Shown here piece by piece: positions 19,642-31,129 of a stretch of DNA of 64,000 nt. How positions within the stretch are numbered: the stretch's first letter is position 1; the number at the start of each line of letters is the position of its first letter. The notes under the pieces are model-generated. The model was given only the letters and a program-made list of their open reading frames with translations, was not told the origin of the DNA and did no database searches. This DNA comes from Photobacterium profundum (GTDB taxonomy: Bacteria > Pseudomonadota > Gammaproteobacteria > Enterobacterales > Vibrionaceae): positions 110,060 to 174,059 of the forward strand of contig NZ_PYOD01000008.1 in the NCBI RefSeq assembly GCF_003026285.1. The letters are read 5' to 3'. The position numbers and the translations under genes were made by a program.

Positions 19642-19645
19642 GATC

Positions 19646-21499
19646 TCACTTCTCGATATTACTGCAATTTAGGCAGAAGGCATATTGCCCTTTTGGGTCG
19701 TTAAAGTTACTGAGTGTTGTGTAGTCTGTTACAACTTGTTGTGTAACAGGTTGCAATGCACTTGGAAGCTGACCAAGCACCATAGTGGCTACTTTAGTGC
19801 TGACTTCACTTGAAAATTGCTGTAAAAACTTCTCAGCAGTACTGAGTGGTTCTTCCATCCAGTTCAGCTCGTAAGTCTCTAATTTTGCTAGTTCAACGGC
19901 AGCGGCAACGGCATCATCAAAATCACCAAGCTGATCGACAAGCCCTAGCTCCATCGCATCTTGACCTGTCCATACACGCCCTTGTGCAATTTTATCTGCT
20001 TGCTCTAATGACATGTTACGGTACTGGCTTACTAAGCCGATGAAGCGCTTATAGCCGTGTTCAACACCGAGCTGGAATACTTGACCAACACCTTCTGGCA
20101 GTTCACGTGTTACACCAACACCTGAAAATGGTGTAGTGCCTACGCCATCACTGTATACGCCCATTTTTTCCAGCCCTTTCTCAAAGGTGGTAAGAATAGC
20201 GAAAATACCAATAGAGCCAGTAATGGTTGTTGGTTGCGCGATAATGCGATCAGCACTTGCTGATATCCAGTAACCACCAGAAGCAGCAACACTCGACATT
20301 GATACAACAACGGGTTTGCCTGCTTGTTTTAACGCATCCACTTCATTACGAATGATTTCAGAGGCAAATGCACTGCCACCAGGGCTATCAACACGTAAGA
20401 TAACGGCTTTAATATCATCATCTAAACGAGCGTCTCGTAATAACGCTGCTGTTGAATCACCCCCGACTGTGCCTTGGCGTTGTGTACCATCAATGATGGC
20501 ACCACTGGCTACCACAACGGCAATTTGGTTATCACTTGGTAAATCGGTGTTGATAATTGTTGGTTGGTATTCGTAATAACTGATTTGATTAAAGCTGTGT
20601 TCGCCATCACTGCCGAATTCTTCAATCATTTTATTACGTAACTGAGGACGAGAAATGAGTTCATCCACTAAACCCATTTTTAGTGATAGTTTGGCAAAAT
20701 CACCATCAACAGCTTTAAGCTCTTGAACAAAATCATCAATATTAGGCGTCAATGTTGCAGCATCAATATGGCGGTTGTTCGCGACATCAGTGGTAAAAGC
20801 CCCCCACAATTGATTTAACCATACGGTATTTGCTTCTCGTGCTGGAGCAGACATATCATCGCGGGTATAAGGTTCAACAAAAGACTTGTACGTACCGACA
20901 CGGAAGACATGCGTATTAACGTTAAGCTTTTCTAGCAAGCTTTTGTAATACAGCGAGTAAGAACCGTAACCCGTTAGCATTACACCACCGTCTGGCGACA
21001 TAAAGACTTTATCTGCATAACTGGCTAGGTAGTATTGGCTTTGCCCAAAATTATCGCCATAAGCATAAACAGGTTTACCTGCTGCTTTAAACTCAGCAAT
21101 CGCCTTAGCGATATAACGTAGTTTGGTTAAGCTGGTTTCAGACATACCTTTTAGGTTGAGAACTAAACCTTCAATTTTATTATCTGTCGATGCTTTTCGA
21201 ATGGTTTCGGTAATATCGAACAGTATATTTTCTTGCGCAGGGGGTTGTCCTAGTGCATTTGATGCAATGCTATCAATAGGATTAATGTAGCGACGCTGCT
21301 CTACGATAGGGCCTGATAAATCTAAAATTAATGCGGCTTTGTCGGGTTGTTCAGGTGTATCTTCACCATAATTAAACGCAACAAAAATTGCGCCAATTAT
21401 GATCAAGAAAAATAGATTGAGAATAAGTTGCCGGGTGAAACTGATCAATTTCCAGATAGCACGGAATATTCTTCCAATTCCTTTAAATATTGCTTTCAT
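19646..21499 (-). CDS. sppA: signal peptide peptidase SppA, 67 kDa type (protease IV)
   Basis: SppA is a membrane-anchored serine protease that digests cleaved signal peptides at the periplasmic face. The 617 residues give the long, two-domain type. One membrane segment lies at about residues 24-43. The N-terminal domain holds the general base Lys205 in VGTYKSFVEPYTRDD, and the C-terminal domain the nucleophile Ser407 in SSVAASGGYWISA. The S49 repeats are seen as VILRVDSPGGSAFASE. It is divergent from fadH. Confidence 0.93.
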   Translation of the reverse strand: MKAIFKGIGRIFRAIWKLISFTRQLILNLFFLIIIGAIFVAFNYGEDTPEQPDKAALILDLSGPIVEQRRYINPIDSIASNALGQPPAQENILFDITETIRKASTDNKIEGLVLNLKGMSETSLTKLRYIAKAIAEFKAAGKPVYAYGDNFGQSQYYLASYADKVFMSPDGGVMLTGYGSYSLYYKSLLEKLNVNTHVFRVGTYKSFVEPYTRDDMSAPAREANTVWLNQLWGAFTTDVANNRHIDAATLTPNIDDFVQELKAVDGDFAKLSLKMGLVDELISRPQLRNKMIEEFGSDGEHSFNQISYYEYQPTIINTDLPSDNQIAVVVASGAIIDGTQRQGTVGGDSTAALLRDARLDDDIKAVILRVDSPGGSAFASEIIRNEVDALKQAGKPVVVSMSSVAASGGYWISASADRIIAQPTTITGSIGIFAILTTFEKGLEKMGVYSDGVGTTPFSGVGVTRELPEGVGQVFQLGVEHGYKRFIGLVSQYRNMSLEQADKIAQGRVWTGQDAMELGLVDQLGDFDDAVAAAVELAKLETYELNWMEEPLSTAEKFLQQFSSEVSTKVATMVLGQLPSALQPVTQQVVTDYTTLSNFNDPKGQYAFCLNCSNIEK

Positions 21500-21584
21500 G
21501 AACGTTCCTGATGATGATTCTTGTTCTTTATCGTAACTTAGTAAACAAGGAATTACATTTTTAAATCACGCAATGTTACTTTGA

Positions 21585-23675
<2,091 letters not shown>

Positions 23676-23705
23676 CTGCAATAACGTAGAGAGCTCATTT
23701 TACTT

Positions 23706-23729
23706 AAAAGGGAATGATTATTCCCTTTT
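23706..23729 (+). terminator. fadH terminator
   Basis: AAAAGGGAAT (23706-23715) pairs with ATTCCCTTTT (23720-23729) over GATT, followed by ATTTAC. Confidence 0.75.
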
Positions 23730-23800
23730 ATTTACAAGGTTTTATGCGAATAATTTTATGATATTGTAAGAATAATTATTATTTGCAGTTCGAGGTTGCT

Positions 23801-24349
23801 ATGGATGCACTAACGCTACTTTTAAATCGTCGCTCATTACCGAAGTTAATGGAACCTGCACCGCAAGGTGAAGCGTTAGATAATATCTTTCGTGCGGGTC
23901 TTCGGGCTCCAGATCATGGTGGTTTAACACCTTGGCGTTTTATTGTTTCGCAGGGTGAAGGCTTGCAAAAATTTTCAGATATTCTGGTGAATGCAGCCAA
24001 ATTTGATGGTGCAGATGAATCCGTGATTGAAAAAGCGAGCAAAGCCCCATTTCGTGCGCCAATGATTATTACTGTGGTTGCAAAAGTAGCTGAACACGAT
24101 AAAGTCCCTGTAATAGAGCAGCATTTGTCGGCGGGCTGTGCCACTCAAGCAATGCAAATGGCTGCGGTTGCACAGGGCTTTTCTGGCTTTTGGCGTACTG
24201 GCAAATGGGCTTATCATCCTGTAGTGCGTGAATCACTCGGTTTAACCGGAGATGATCTGATTGTCGGTTTTCTGTATATGGGCACCCCGGGTTGCCGTGA
24301 AGCGAAAGTGAATGAGCGAGATGTCGGTCAATTTGTTGAGTTTTTATAA
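23801..24349 (+). CDS. ydjA: nitroreductase-family protein YdjA
   Basis: A small FMN-binding oxidoreductase of the nitroreductase fold. It is 182 residues, like E. coli YdjA, with [39 protein letters not shown] and [16 protein letters not shown], followed by [25 protein letters not shown]. The physiological substrate is unknown. GAGG lies 5 nt before the chosen ATG. Its position before selD repeats the E. coli order ydjA-selD-topB, though here mnmH is inserted after selD. Confidence 0.9.
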   Translation: MDALTLLLNRRSLPKLMEPAPQGEALDNIFRAGLRAPDHGGLTPWRFIVSQGEGLQKFSDILVNAAKFDGADESVIEKASKAPFRAPMIITVVAKVAEHDKVPVIEQHLSAGCATQAMQMAAVAQGFSGFWRTGKWAYHPVVRESLGLTGDDLIVGFLYMGTPGCREAKVNERDVGQFVEFL

Positions 24350-24594
24350 AAGAGATAATGCAACAAATGACGTTCAGCAATCAATAATCAGTAAGCTTGA
24401 ATCAATCTTATTGAATGAATATAACGCTTTGTTGAGTGATCAACAGGGCGTTTGTTGTTTATAGGTGTGAATTAACGCTGATTGAACGCCGTAATAAAAA
24501 TGGCACTCTTTTGATAGTAATCAAGCCCTATAGATGACACCTGCACCTTGCAGGAGTAGTATTCACGGTTCTCAAAATTATTTTGGAGCGTGTC

Positions 24595-25635
24595 ATGGAA
24601 AATGTTCGCCTTACTCAATACAGCCACGGTGCAGGATGTGGTTGTAAAATCTCTCCTCAAGTTCTTGATACTATTCTCCGAACTCAGTTAGCACCATTTT
24701 CTGATCCTAACCTTCTTGTCGGTAATGAAAGTAAAGATGATGCGGCTGTTTATGATTTAGGTAATGGCACTGCTGCAATCAGTACCACAGATTTCTTTAT
24801 GCCGATTGTCGATGACCCATTTGATTTCGGTCGTATTGCTGCAACGAATGCAATCAGTGATATTTATGCGATGGGCGGTAAGCCTATCATGGCGATTGCA
24901 ATTCTAGGTTGGCCAGTCAATGTATTGGCACCAGAAATCGCTCAGCAAGTGATTGAAGGTGGTCGTTCTGTGTGCCGTGAAGCGGGTATTTCTCTTGCTG
25001 GTGGTCACTCTATTGATGCACCTGAGCCTATTTTTGGTCTTGCAGTGACTGGTATTGTCGATACCGACCGTGTAAAGCGTAATAACCGCGCGGAAAATGG
25101 CTGTAAGTTGTACTTAACGAAGCCGTTGGGTATAGGTGTATTAACGACAGCAGAGAAGCAATCTAAGTTAGTGGATGAGCATAAAGGCTTAGCACGCGAT
25201 TGGATGTGTAAACTGAATATTCCAGGTCAAGACTTTGCCAATGTCGAAGGTGTAAAGGCCATGACAGATGTAACAGGTTTTGGCTTGATGGGACACCTAA
25301 GCGAAATCTGTGAAGGTAGCCAACTAAAAGCACGTATTGATTTTGATAATGTACCGTACTTACCTGGTGTATTTGATTACATCGCACAAGGTTGTGTACC
25401 GGGTGGCACCACGCGTAACTTTGATAGCTATGGTCAAAAATTAGGTGCAATGACAGAACAACAAAAAGCGTTGTTGTGTGATCCACAAACATCGGGTGGC
25501 CTACTTATTGCTGTAACTCCTGATGTGGAAACAGAGCAGCAGCTGCAGGAAATTGCTGCACGTCATAATATTGAACTGCAAGCTATTGGTGAAATGATGC
25601 CGCTAGATGGCGATACATTGATTGAGATTTGCTAA
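24595..25635 (+). CDS. selD: selenide, water dikinase (selenophosphate synthase)
   Basis: SelD makes selenophosphate from selenide and ATP. From the ATG at 24595 (GGAG 6 nt upstream) it has 346 residues. The flexible N-terminal loop is GAGCGCK with the catalytic residue Cys15, encoded by TGT, so this is the cysteine form. The AIRS-type metal and ATP sites are [25 protein letters not shown] and [13 protein letters not shown]. Its stop codon overlaps the mnmH start by one base (TAATG), so the two are translationally coupled. The pair supplies selenium for 2-selenouridine in tRNA. Confidence 0.95.
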   Translation: MENVRLTQYSHGAGCGCKISPQVLDTILRTQLAPFSDPNLLVGNESKDDAAVYDLGNGTAAISTTDFFMPIVDDPFDFGRIAATNAISDIYAMGGKPIMAIAILGWPVNVLAPEIAQQVIEGGRSVCREAGISLAGGHSIDAPEPIFGLAVTGIVDTDRVKRNNRAENGCKLYLTKPLGIGVLTTAEKQSKLVDEHKGLARDWMCKLNIPGQDFANVEGVKAMTDVTGFGLMGHLSEICEGSQLKARIDFDNVPYLPGVFDYIAQGCVPGGTTRNFDSYGQKLGAMTEQQKALLCDPQTSGGLLIAVTPDVETEQQLQEIAARHNIELQAIGEMMPLDGDTLIEIC

Positions 25636-26723
25636 TGCCACGCCAAAATTGTGAAGATTTTCGTCAGCTGTTTGTTAATGATACCCCGTTGATGGATATG
25701 CGTGCACCGATCGAGTTTACTCAAGGTGCATTTCCAACATCAATGAATCATCCTTTAATGGAAGATGAAGAACGAAAAGCTGTTGGAACATGCTACAAAG
25801 AGCATGGTCAGGATGCAGCGATTGCATTGGGGCATCAGTTAGTCAATAGCGATATAAAAGCAGCAAGACTTGCACAGTGGAAGGCATTCGTAGAAGCAAA
25901 TCCAAATGGTTATTTGTATTGTTTTCGTGGTGGGTTGCGTTCACGTATTACTCAGCAATGGTTAAAGGAAGCGGGTATTGATTACCCGATGGTTGTCGGT
26001 GGATATAAAGCCTTACGCCGCTTTTTAATTGATACTATCGATACGGTTGCACAGCAGCCGATGACGATTGTTGGTGGTAATACTGGTAGTGGTAAAACCA
26101 TCATGGTGAATGAACTCGCCAATGGTATTGATTTAGAAGGCGCAGCAAACCATCGCGGCTCTTCATTTGGTCGTTATGTAACGGCGCAACGAACACAAAT
26201 TGATTTTGAAAATGTATTAGCTGTGGAAATGCTTAAAAAGCAGGTTCAAGGTTGTACACACTTTGTGTTTGAAGATGAAGGTCGTGCTATCGGTTCTGCA
26301 AGTGTGCCGATATCAATTCATGCAGCAATGGGTAATGCAGATGTGGCGATCGTTGATGATCCGCTAGATACGCGTATTGAGCGTTTAGTTGATGATTACG
26401 TTGTGCGTATGCAGCGTGACTATATTGCGCAATATGGTGAGCAGCAAGGCTGGGAATTATTCACTGAATACCTTGAACGTGGCATGTTTGGTATTCGTAA
26501 GCGTCTTGGTATGAAGCGCTATGAAGAATTATTGGTAGCGCAACAACAGGCAATTGCAAATCAGAAAAGTAATGGTTCATTGACTGAGCATGATAATTGG
26601 CTACGCCCACTCTTAATTGAATATTACGATCCAATGTATACCTATCAGTTAACCAAAAAAGCGGATCGTATTGTGTTCCGTGGTAATTACCAAGAAGTCA
26701 AAAGCTGGTTAGCTGATAAATAA
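25635..26723 (+). CDS. mnmH: tRNA 2-selenouridine synthase MnmH (SelU)
   Basis: MnmH replaces sulfur by selenium at the wobble 2-thiouridine of tRNAs for Lys, Glu and Gln, using selenophosphate from SelD. The 362 residues start with a rhodanese domain (PLMDMRAPIEF..GAFP) whose catalytic Cys96 lies in YLYCFRGGLRS. The C-terminal P-loop domain has the Walker A GGNTGSGKT (147-155) and VFEDEGRAIG. The ATG overlaps the selD stop. No selA or selB is seen in the window, and this pair does not need them. Confidence 0.95.
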   Translation: MPRQNCEDFRQLFVNDTPLMDMRAPIEFTQGAFPTSMNHPLMEDEERKAVGTCYKEHGQDAAIALGHQLVNSDIKAARLAQWKAFVEANPNGYLYCFRGGLRSRITQQWLKEAGIDYPMVVGGYKALRRFLIDTIDTVAQQPMTIVGGNTGSGKTIMVNELANGIDLEGAANHRGSSFGRYVTAQRTQIDFENVLAVEMLKKQVQGCTHFVFEDEGRAIGSASVPISIHAAMGNADVAIVDDPLDTRIERLVDDYVVRMQRDYIAQYGEQQGWELFTEYLERGMFGIRKRLGMKRYEELLVAQQQAIANQKSNGSLTEHDNWLRPLLIEYYDPMYTYQLTKKADRIVFRGNYQEVKSWLADK

Positions 26724-26742
26724 AGCCAAACTGATTAAATCG

Positions 26743-26792
26743 AAACGGCCTGTATTCTCTACGCTTATAATTAGGCTAGATACGGGGCGTTT
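26743..26792 (+). terminator. selD-mnmH terminator
   Basis: AAACGGCCTGTAT (26743-26755) pairs with ATACGGGGCGTTT (26780-26792) with one G-G mismatch and one wobble. The stem is followed by TCTTTTT. Confidence 0.7.
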
Positions 26793-26887
26793 TCTTTTTA
26801 ACTGTTGTTATATCCAGTATTATGTTGCCCGTTCCCTCGCTTTTCGGTACAGTTTCTTCATCTTTTTTGTCATTGTGTATTGTTTGA

Positions 26888-28837
26888 ATGACTCGTCTAT
26901 ATATTGCAGAAAAACCCAGCCTTGGTCGTGCGATTGCCGCGGTATTACCTCGCCCTCATAAAAATAATAATGGTTATATTGAAACTGGAAATGGGGACAT
27001 AGTAACCTGGTGTATCGGGCATTTGCTGGAACAGGTTGAACCTGATGCCTATGATGAGAAATACAAAAAATGGAATATGATCGATCTTCCTATTATCCCC
27101 GAACAATGGCAGCTTTCTCCGCGTAAATCAGCCAAACAGCAATTGGCTGTGGTACGTAAGCTTGCCAAACAAGCCACTGACATTGTGCATGCTGGCGATC
27201 CTGATAGAGAAGGGCAGTTATTAGTTGATGAAGTGATCGATTACGTTAAAGTTTCCGCTAAAAAGAAAACAGCCATTCAGCGTTTATTGATTTCAGATTT
27301 AAACCCAGCGGCGGTAAAACGTGCCTTATCAACCATGCGCAGTAATCGTGAATTTATCCCTTTATCAGTTTCTGCTCTAGCACGCTCACGCGCTGATTGG
27401 CTCTACGGTATGAATATGACTCGAGCGTACACTTTGCTTGGTCAGAAAGGCGGTTATCGGGGGGTATTGTCTGTAGGGCGAGTACAAACACCTATTTTAG
27501 GCTTAGTGACTCGGCGTGATGACGACATTACGAATTTTAAGCCGAAACCTTTTTACGAAGTATTTGCCTTAATCCCTTACCAAGATATGGATATTCGTGC
27601 GCGCTGGAAGCCAAGTGAGGCATGCCAACCTTGGCAAGATGAAGAAGGGCGAGTGCTCAACCGTCAGTTGTGTGAGAATGTACTCAAGCGCATTAAAGGG
27701 CAGCCTGCAGAAGTGACCGAGTCGGAACGTAAAGAAACGCGTCAGGCGCCGCCTTTACCGTATTCTTTATCAGCGTTACAAATCGATGCTGCCAAACGAT
27801 TTGGTATGAGCGCTGCTGATGTATTGGCGAACTGCCAGTCTTTATATGAAAAGCATAAAGTGATTACTTACCCTCGTTCAGATTCTCGCTATTTACCCAA
27901 TGAGCACTTTAAACAAGCTAATGATGTATGCCGTGCGGTGGCATCCAATGCAAGCGAGTTATCGTATGCATGTAACGGGGCAAATACGGCGTTGAAATCG
28001 AAAGCGTGGAATGACAAAAAAGTGGATGCTCACCACGCTATTATACCGACACCAAAACAAATCAGCCCAAATGCATTAAGCGGTAGCGAGAGTAAAGTTT
28101 ACCAATTGATTGCGCGTCAATATGTCATGCAATTTTACCCTGCCGCGATTTATGCTGAAGCTAAGTTAGTGTTTACCATTGCACAAGGGCACTTTATTGC
28201 CCGTGGTCGTCAGCTAATGAGTGCCGGATGGCGAGAATTATTAGGGCGAGATCAGGCTGAAGACAAAACGAAAGTCTCTGGAAATAGTGAGCAAGGGCTA
28301 ACAGATAAGGTTCCACCTCTTGAAAAAGGTACGGTTCTGACCTGTCGAGAAGGTGAACTTAAAGACAAAATGACCGAGCCACCAAAAGCGTTTACTGAAG
28401 CGACTTTGCTACAAGCTATGACGGGTATCGCTCGTTTCGTTTCGGATAGTTCACTGAAAAAGATACTACGAGATACAGATGGCTTAGGTACAGAAGCGAC
28501 TCGTGCGGGTATTTTAGAGCTATTGTTTAAGCGACAGTTACTGATGCGCCAAGCGAAAAATATTCATGCTACGGATGCGGGACGAGGGCTTGTTTACGCA
28601 TTGCCCGATGACGCGACATATCCTGATATGACGGCGCATTGGGAACACCAGTTACAAGACATGGCCGATAAAAAGTGTGCTTATAAGCCCTTTATGGATG
28701 CTTTGCAGCAGCAAGTTAGTCAATTGATGGATAAAGTGAAATACAGCGAGGTGCCTGAAAGCCTACGTCAATTGAAATCACCAGAACCTAGAAAACCGAT
28801 GAAAAAAAGGCGTTATACCAAAAGTAAGAAAAGCTAA
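26888..28837 (+). CDS. topB: DNA topoisomerase III
   Basis: A type IA topoisomerase that decatenates replicating or recombining DNA. The 649-residue protein has the N-terminal Toprim domain (RLYIAEKPSLGRAIA, HAGDPDREGQLLVDE with the DxD metal site) and the catalytic Tyr328 in VITYPRSDSRYLP, the same number as in E. coli. The C-terminus ends in a basic tail (PMKKRRYTKSKKS), common in TopB for DNA binding. The stop overlaps the convergent GGDEF gene by 4 nt, so no terminator is available between them. Confidence 0.95.
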   Translation: MTRLYIAEKPSLGRAIAAVLPRPHKNNNGYIETGNGDIVTWCIGHLLEQVEPDAYDEKYKKWNMIDLPIIPEQWQLSPRKSAKQQLAVVRKLAKQATDIVHAGDPDREGQLLVDEVIDYVKVSAKKKTAIQRLLISDLNPAAVKRALSTMRSNREFIPLSVSALARSRADWLYGMNMTRAYTLLGQKGGYRGVLSVGRVQTPILGLVTRRDDDITNFKPKPFYEVFALIPYQDMDIRARWKPSEACQPWQDEEGRVLNRQLCENVLKRIKGQPAEVTESERKETRQAPPLPYSLSALQIDAAKRFGMSAADVLANCQSLYEKHKVITYPRSDSRYLPNEHFKQANDVCRAVASNASELSYACNGANTALKSKAWNDKKVDAHHAIIPTPKQISPNALSGSESKVYQLIARQYVMQFYPAAIYAEAKLVFTIAQGHFIARGRQLMSAGWRELLGRDQAEDKTKVSGNSEQGLTDKVPPLEKGTVLTCREGELKDKMTEPPKAFTEATLLQAMTGIARFVSDSSLKKILRDTDGLGTEATRAGILELLFKRQLLMRQAKNIHATDAGRGLVYALPDDATYPDMTAHWEHQLQDMADKKCAYKPFMDALQQQVSQLMDKVKYSEVPESLRQLKSPEPRKPMKKRRYTKSKKS

Positions 28838-30456
28838 ATGACAAAGTAGCGGTTACGGCCTTGTGATTTTGCTTCATATAGTGCCATATCGGCTTGTTTG
28901 AATAATTCATGATGTGAGTGATGTGCTGCTGGAATAACCGTACTGACACCAATACTGATTGTGACTATTGACGAACTGCAATCAGTGTTGGTAGATGCTG
29001 TTCTGATGAGTTGCAGTTGCTGAATTTCAGCTAATGCTTGTTTGGCGGAAAATTGTGCCGCATGTGTATCTTGCCCAGGTAGCAAGAGCACAAACTCTTC
29101 ACCTCCGTAGCGAGCAAATAATGCACCTGCTCTACGTTCTAGTTTTTCTAATGTGGTAGCAATAGCCTTTAAACACAGATCACCAGCAGCATGCCCGTAA
29201 TTGTCGTTGTAAGATTTAAAATTATCCACATCCATGATCAATAAGGATAAAGGCAGTTGATGCCGTTCAGAGCGGCGCCATTCTTCGATGATTCTTTCAT
29301 CAAACACTCTACGGTTAGCAATGTTAGTAAGCGGATCGAGTTTCGATAAGGTTTCTAGCTTTTGATTTACAAGCTCAAGCTCTGCGGTTCTTTCTGTGAC
29401 ACGTTGTTCCAATTCTTTATTGAGGTTTCTAAGGTTCTCTTCAGCTTGCCTGCGCACGATATTCTGAGACAGAATAAAACCAAACTGTTTGAGTAAGTGA
29501 GGGTGGTAGTCATACAATGGGGTGCCTGTTAGTAAGTTATCACAAGCGATCCAACCTACAGGGGTATCTTCATCCCATAGGGCAATATAACAACTCCAAC
29601 CAAAGCCGACTTGTTTAAGGTTGTGATATAGCGGCGTATTATTTTCAATCGCTAGGTATTCTTTATTTGATCGGGTGTGTGCTAAATACCATTGGTTAGG
29701 AATGTCGGATTCAAAATAATGCTCATCAACCGTTTTACCATGCAGATCTGTGCCATAAGTACCGCGCATACGGTTATTTTTGTTGCTAATAAAAATAGCC
29801 ATACGATCAATTTGTAATTGTTTTTTTCCTTCTTCAACAGCAGTGTAAAGCATCTCGTTCATTGAGTGCGTACGCCAAAGCCTAAAAGAAATATCATGCA
29901 ATGCTTGTAGCTGTTCTAATAAGTTTTTTTGCTCGTGCTGACTAATTTCTAATTCACGTTCAGCTGAACGCCGCCCCCAATGCTCATCTTGAATAGACTG
30001 AGTAAGAAAGCCTGTATCAATTTCTGAGGCTAGCAATGAGGTTAGCGTGGAAAATGCCTGACAATCTAGCTGTGGTTCGCTAAGCGGTATATCAACCACT
30101 AAGCATCCTATAATGCGAGATCGACGCTCTAAAGGTAGCCATAAACGTTGTACATCATGTTGGCGTGTAACATGTGGTTGGTTGTGTTTTGTGAACTCTA
30201 TGATTTGATCTAATAGAAAATGATTACTATCAGAAATCTCACAGGGAGGGGATTGATAGCTTATCCCTTGGCGATTCATCTTAAGCAAAACTTTCCACGT
30301 TGATTGAGATTCGACAATGATTTGGCAATGCAGTGCATTAAAGCTTTCACAAAAATTACGGCAAGTTAACTCACAAATTGTACGCAAGCTATGAGCCTTT
30401 CCCCATTGCTCGATAATTCTCTGATAGAAAATACTTAACTGTTGATTACTTGCCAC
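28834..30456 (-). CDS. diguanylate cyclase with GAF-like sensor regions
   Basis: The C-terminal third is a GGDEF domain: DPLTNIANRR at 374, then MDVDNFKSYNDNYGH and the active-site GGEEF at 451-455, an intact cyclase signature. The product-inhibition I-site, RxxD five residues upstream, reads R442-A-G-A445, so the Asp is missing and feedback control is probably weak. Residues 1-340 are soluble, with two regions resembling GAF domains (about 20-150 and 190-335) joined by a coiled coil, and another coiled coil at 337-370. No membrane segment is seen. The ligand sensed is unknown. Confidence 0.85.
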   Translation of the reverse strand: MASNQQLSIFYQRIIEQWGKAHSLRTICELTCRNFCESFNALHCQIIVESQSTWKVLLKMNRQGISYQSPPCEISDSNHFLLDQIIEFTKHNQPHVTRQHDVQRLWLPLERRSRIIGCLVVDIPLSEPQLDCQAFSTLTSLLASEIDTGFLTQSIQDEHWGRRSAERELEISQHEQKNLLEQLQALHDISFRLWRTHSMNEMLYTAVEEGKKQLQIDRMAIFISNKNNRMRGTYGTDLHGKTVDEHYFESDIPNQWYLAHTRSNKEYLAIENNTPLYHNLKQVGFGWSCYIALWDEDTPVGWIACDNLLTGTPLYDYHPHLLKQFGFILSQNIVRRQAEENLRNLNKELEQRVTERTAELELVNQKLETLSKLDPLTNIANRRVFDERIIEEWRRSERHQLPLSLLIMDVDNFKSYNDNYGHAAGDLCLKAIATTLEKLERRAGALFARYGGEEFVLLLPGQDTHAAQFSAKQALAEIQQLQLIRTASTNTDCSSSIVTISIGVSTVIPAAHHSHHELFKQADMALYEAKSQGRNRYFVI

Positions 30457-30722
30457 TAGCGCAGTTCCAAATGATATGTATTGATTAATATGAGCTTATT
30501 TTTAACCAAATTTCGCTAAAAGTATGCGTATACCCCACACTATGTCGGGATAAATCATTTAGATTTATAAAATTGCGATGTATGCCTCATCGGCACATCA
30601 AGCGCAGTCTCGAGAATGATAAATCATCATGATAATTTTTGCTGGGTGTTAAAAATGAGACAAATTCAAATGCCTTGATTGACTAGTTTTAAAGACTAAA
30701 GCAATGAATAGTGAGGGCTCTG

Positions 30723-30998
30723 ATGTTCTTAATTATGCGTATAAGTATTGCTGCTGGTATGTTGATTATTTTGAGCGGATGCTCTGCTACACGGCATGAT
30801 CAGTTATCGAATTTAGGCTTCACTCGACACTATCTCGATGGCTATCAAGATGGGTGTAATAGCCGTAAAGAAGATCTGAATACCTACTTAGAGGGTTTTC
30901 GTCGAGATCCTGAGCGAATGAAGGTTGAAGATAAATATGCGAGTGGTTGGAATGATGGTTACGAACAGTGTTATGCCGATAATGCTGAATACCATTAA
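30723..30998 (+). CDS. small lipoprotein
   Basis: From the ATG at 30723 (GAGGG 6 nt upstream) the protein has 91 residues. Its signal segment (ISIAAGMLIILSGC) ends in a lipobox LSGC. The mature part is small and polar, and has two short related stretches, YLDGYQDGCNS and YASGWNDGYEQC, suggesting a repeated G-Y/W-x-DG-x-x-x-C motif that resembles glycine-zipper or DUF-type coat lipoproteins. I do not recognise a family. A GTG at 30711 in the same frame is possible but has no better ribosome site. Confidence 0.6.
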   Translation: MFLIMRISIAAGMLIILSGCSATRHDQLSNLGFTRHYLDGYQDGCNSRKEDLNTYLEGFRRDPERMKVEDKYASGWNDGYEQCYADNAEYH

Positions 30999-31080
30999 CG
31001 CAGTCAACCTTAGGCTCAGTTCTAATGTGTCAACTTATCTCATGACGGATACTATTTTAGGACGAGGTAGTCGATATAAA

Positions 31081-31104
31081 AAAGGCAACGAAATCGCTGC
31101 CTTT
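31081..31104 (-). terminator. yejM terminator
   Basis: AAAGGCA-A-CG and CG-C-TGCCTTT form a 10-bp stem (one G-U in RNA) over a 4-nt loop. On the minus strand a TTTTTT run follows. Confidence 0.75.
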
Positions 31105-31129
31105 AATTATTGCGTTGTCTGGCTGAAGG

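Noticed and set aside
30590..30650. Fur box upstream of the small lipoprotein
   Set aside because: GATAAA and GATAAT occur as direct repeats here, but the 7-1-7 symmetry is poor and the site is about 80 bp or more from the start codon.
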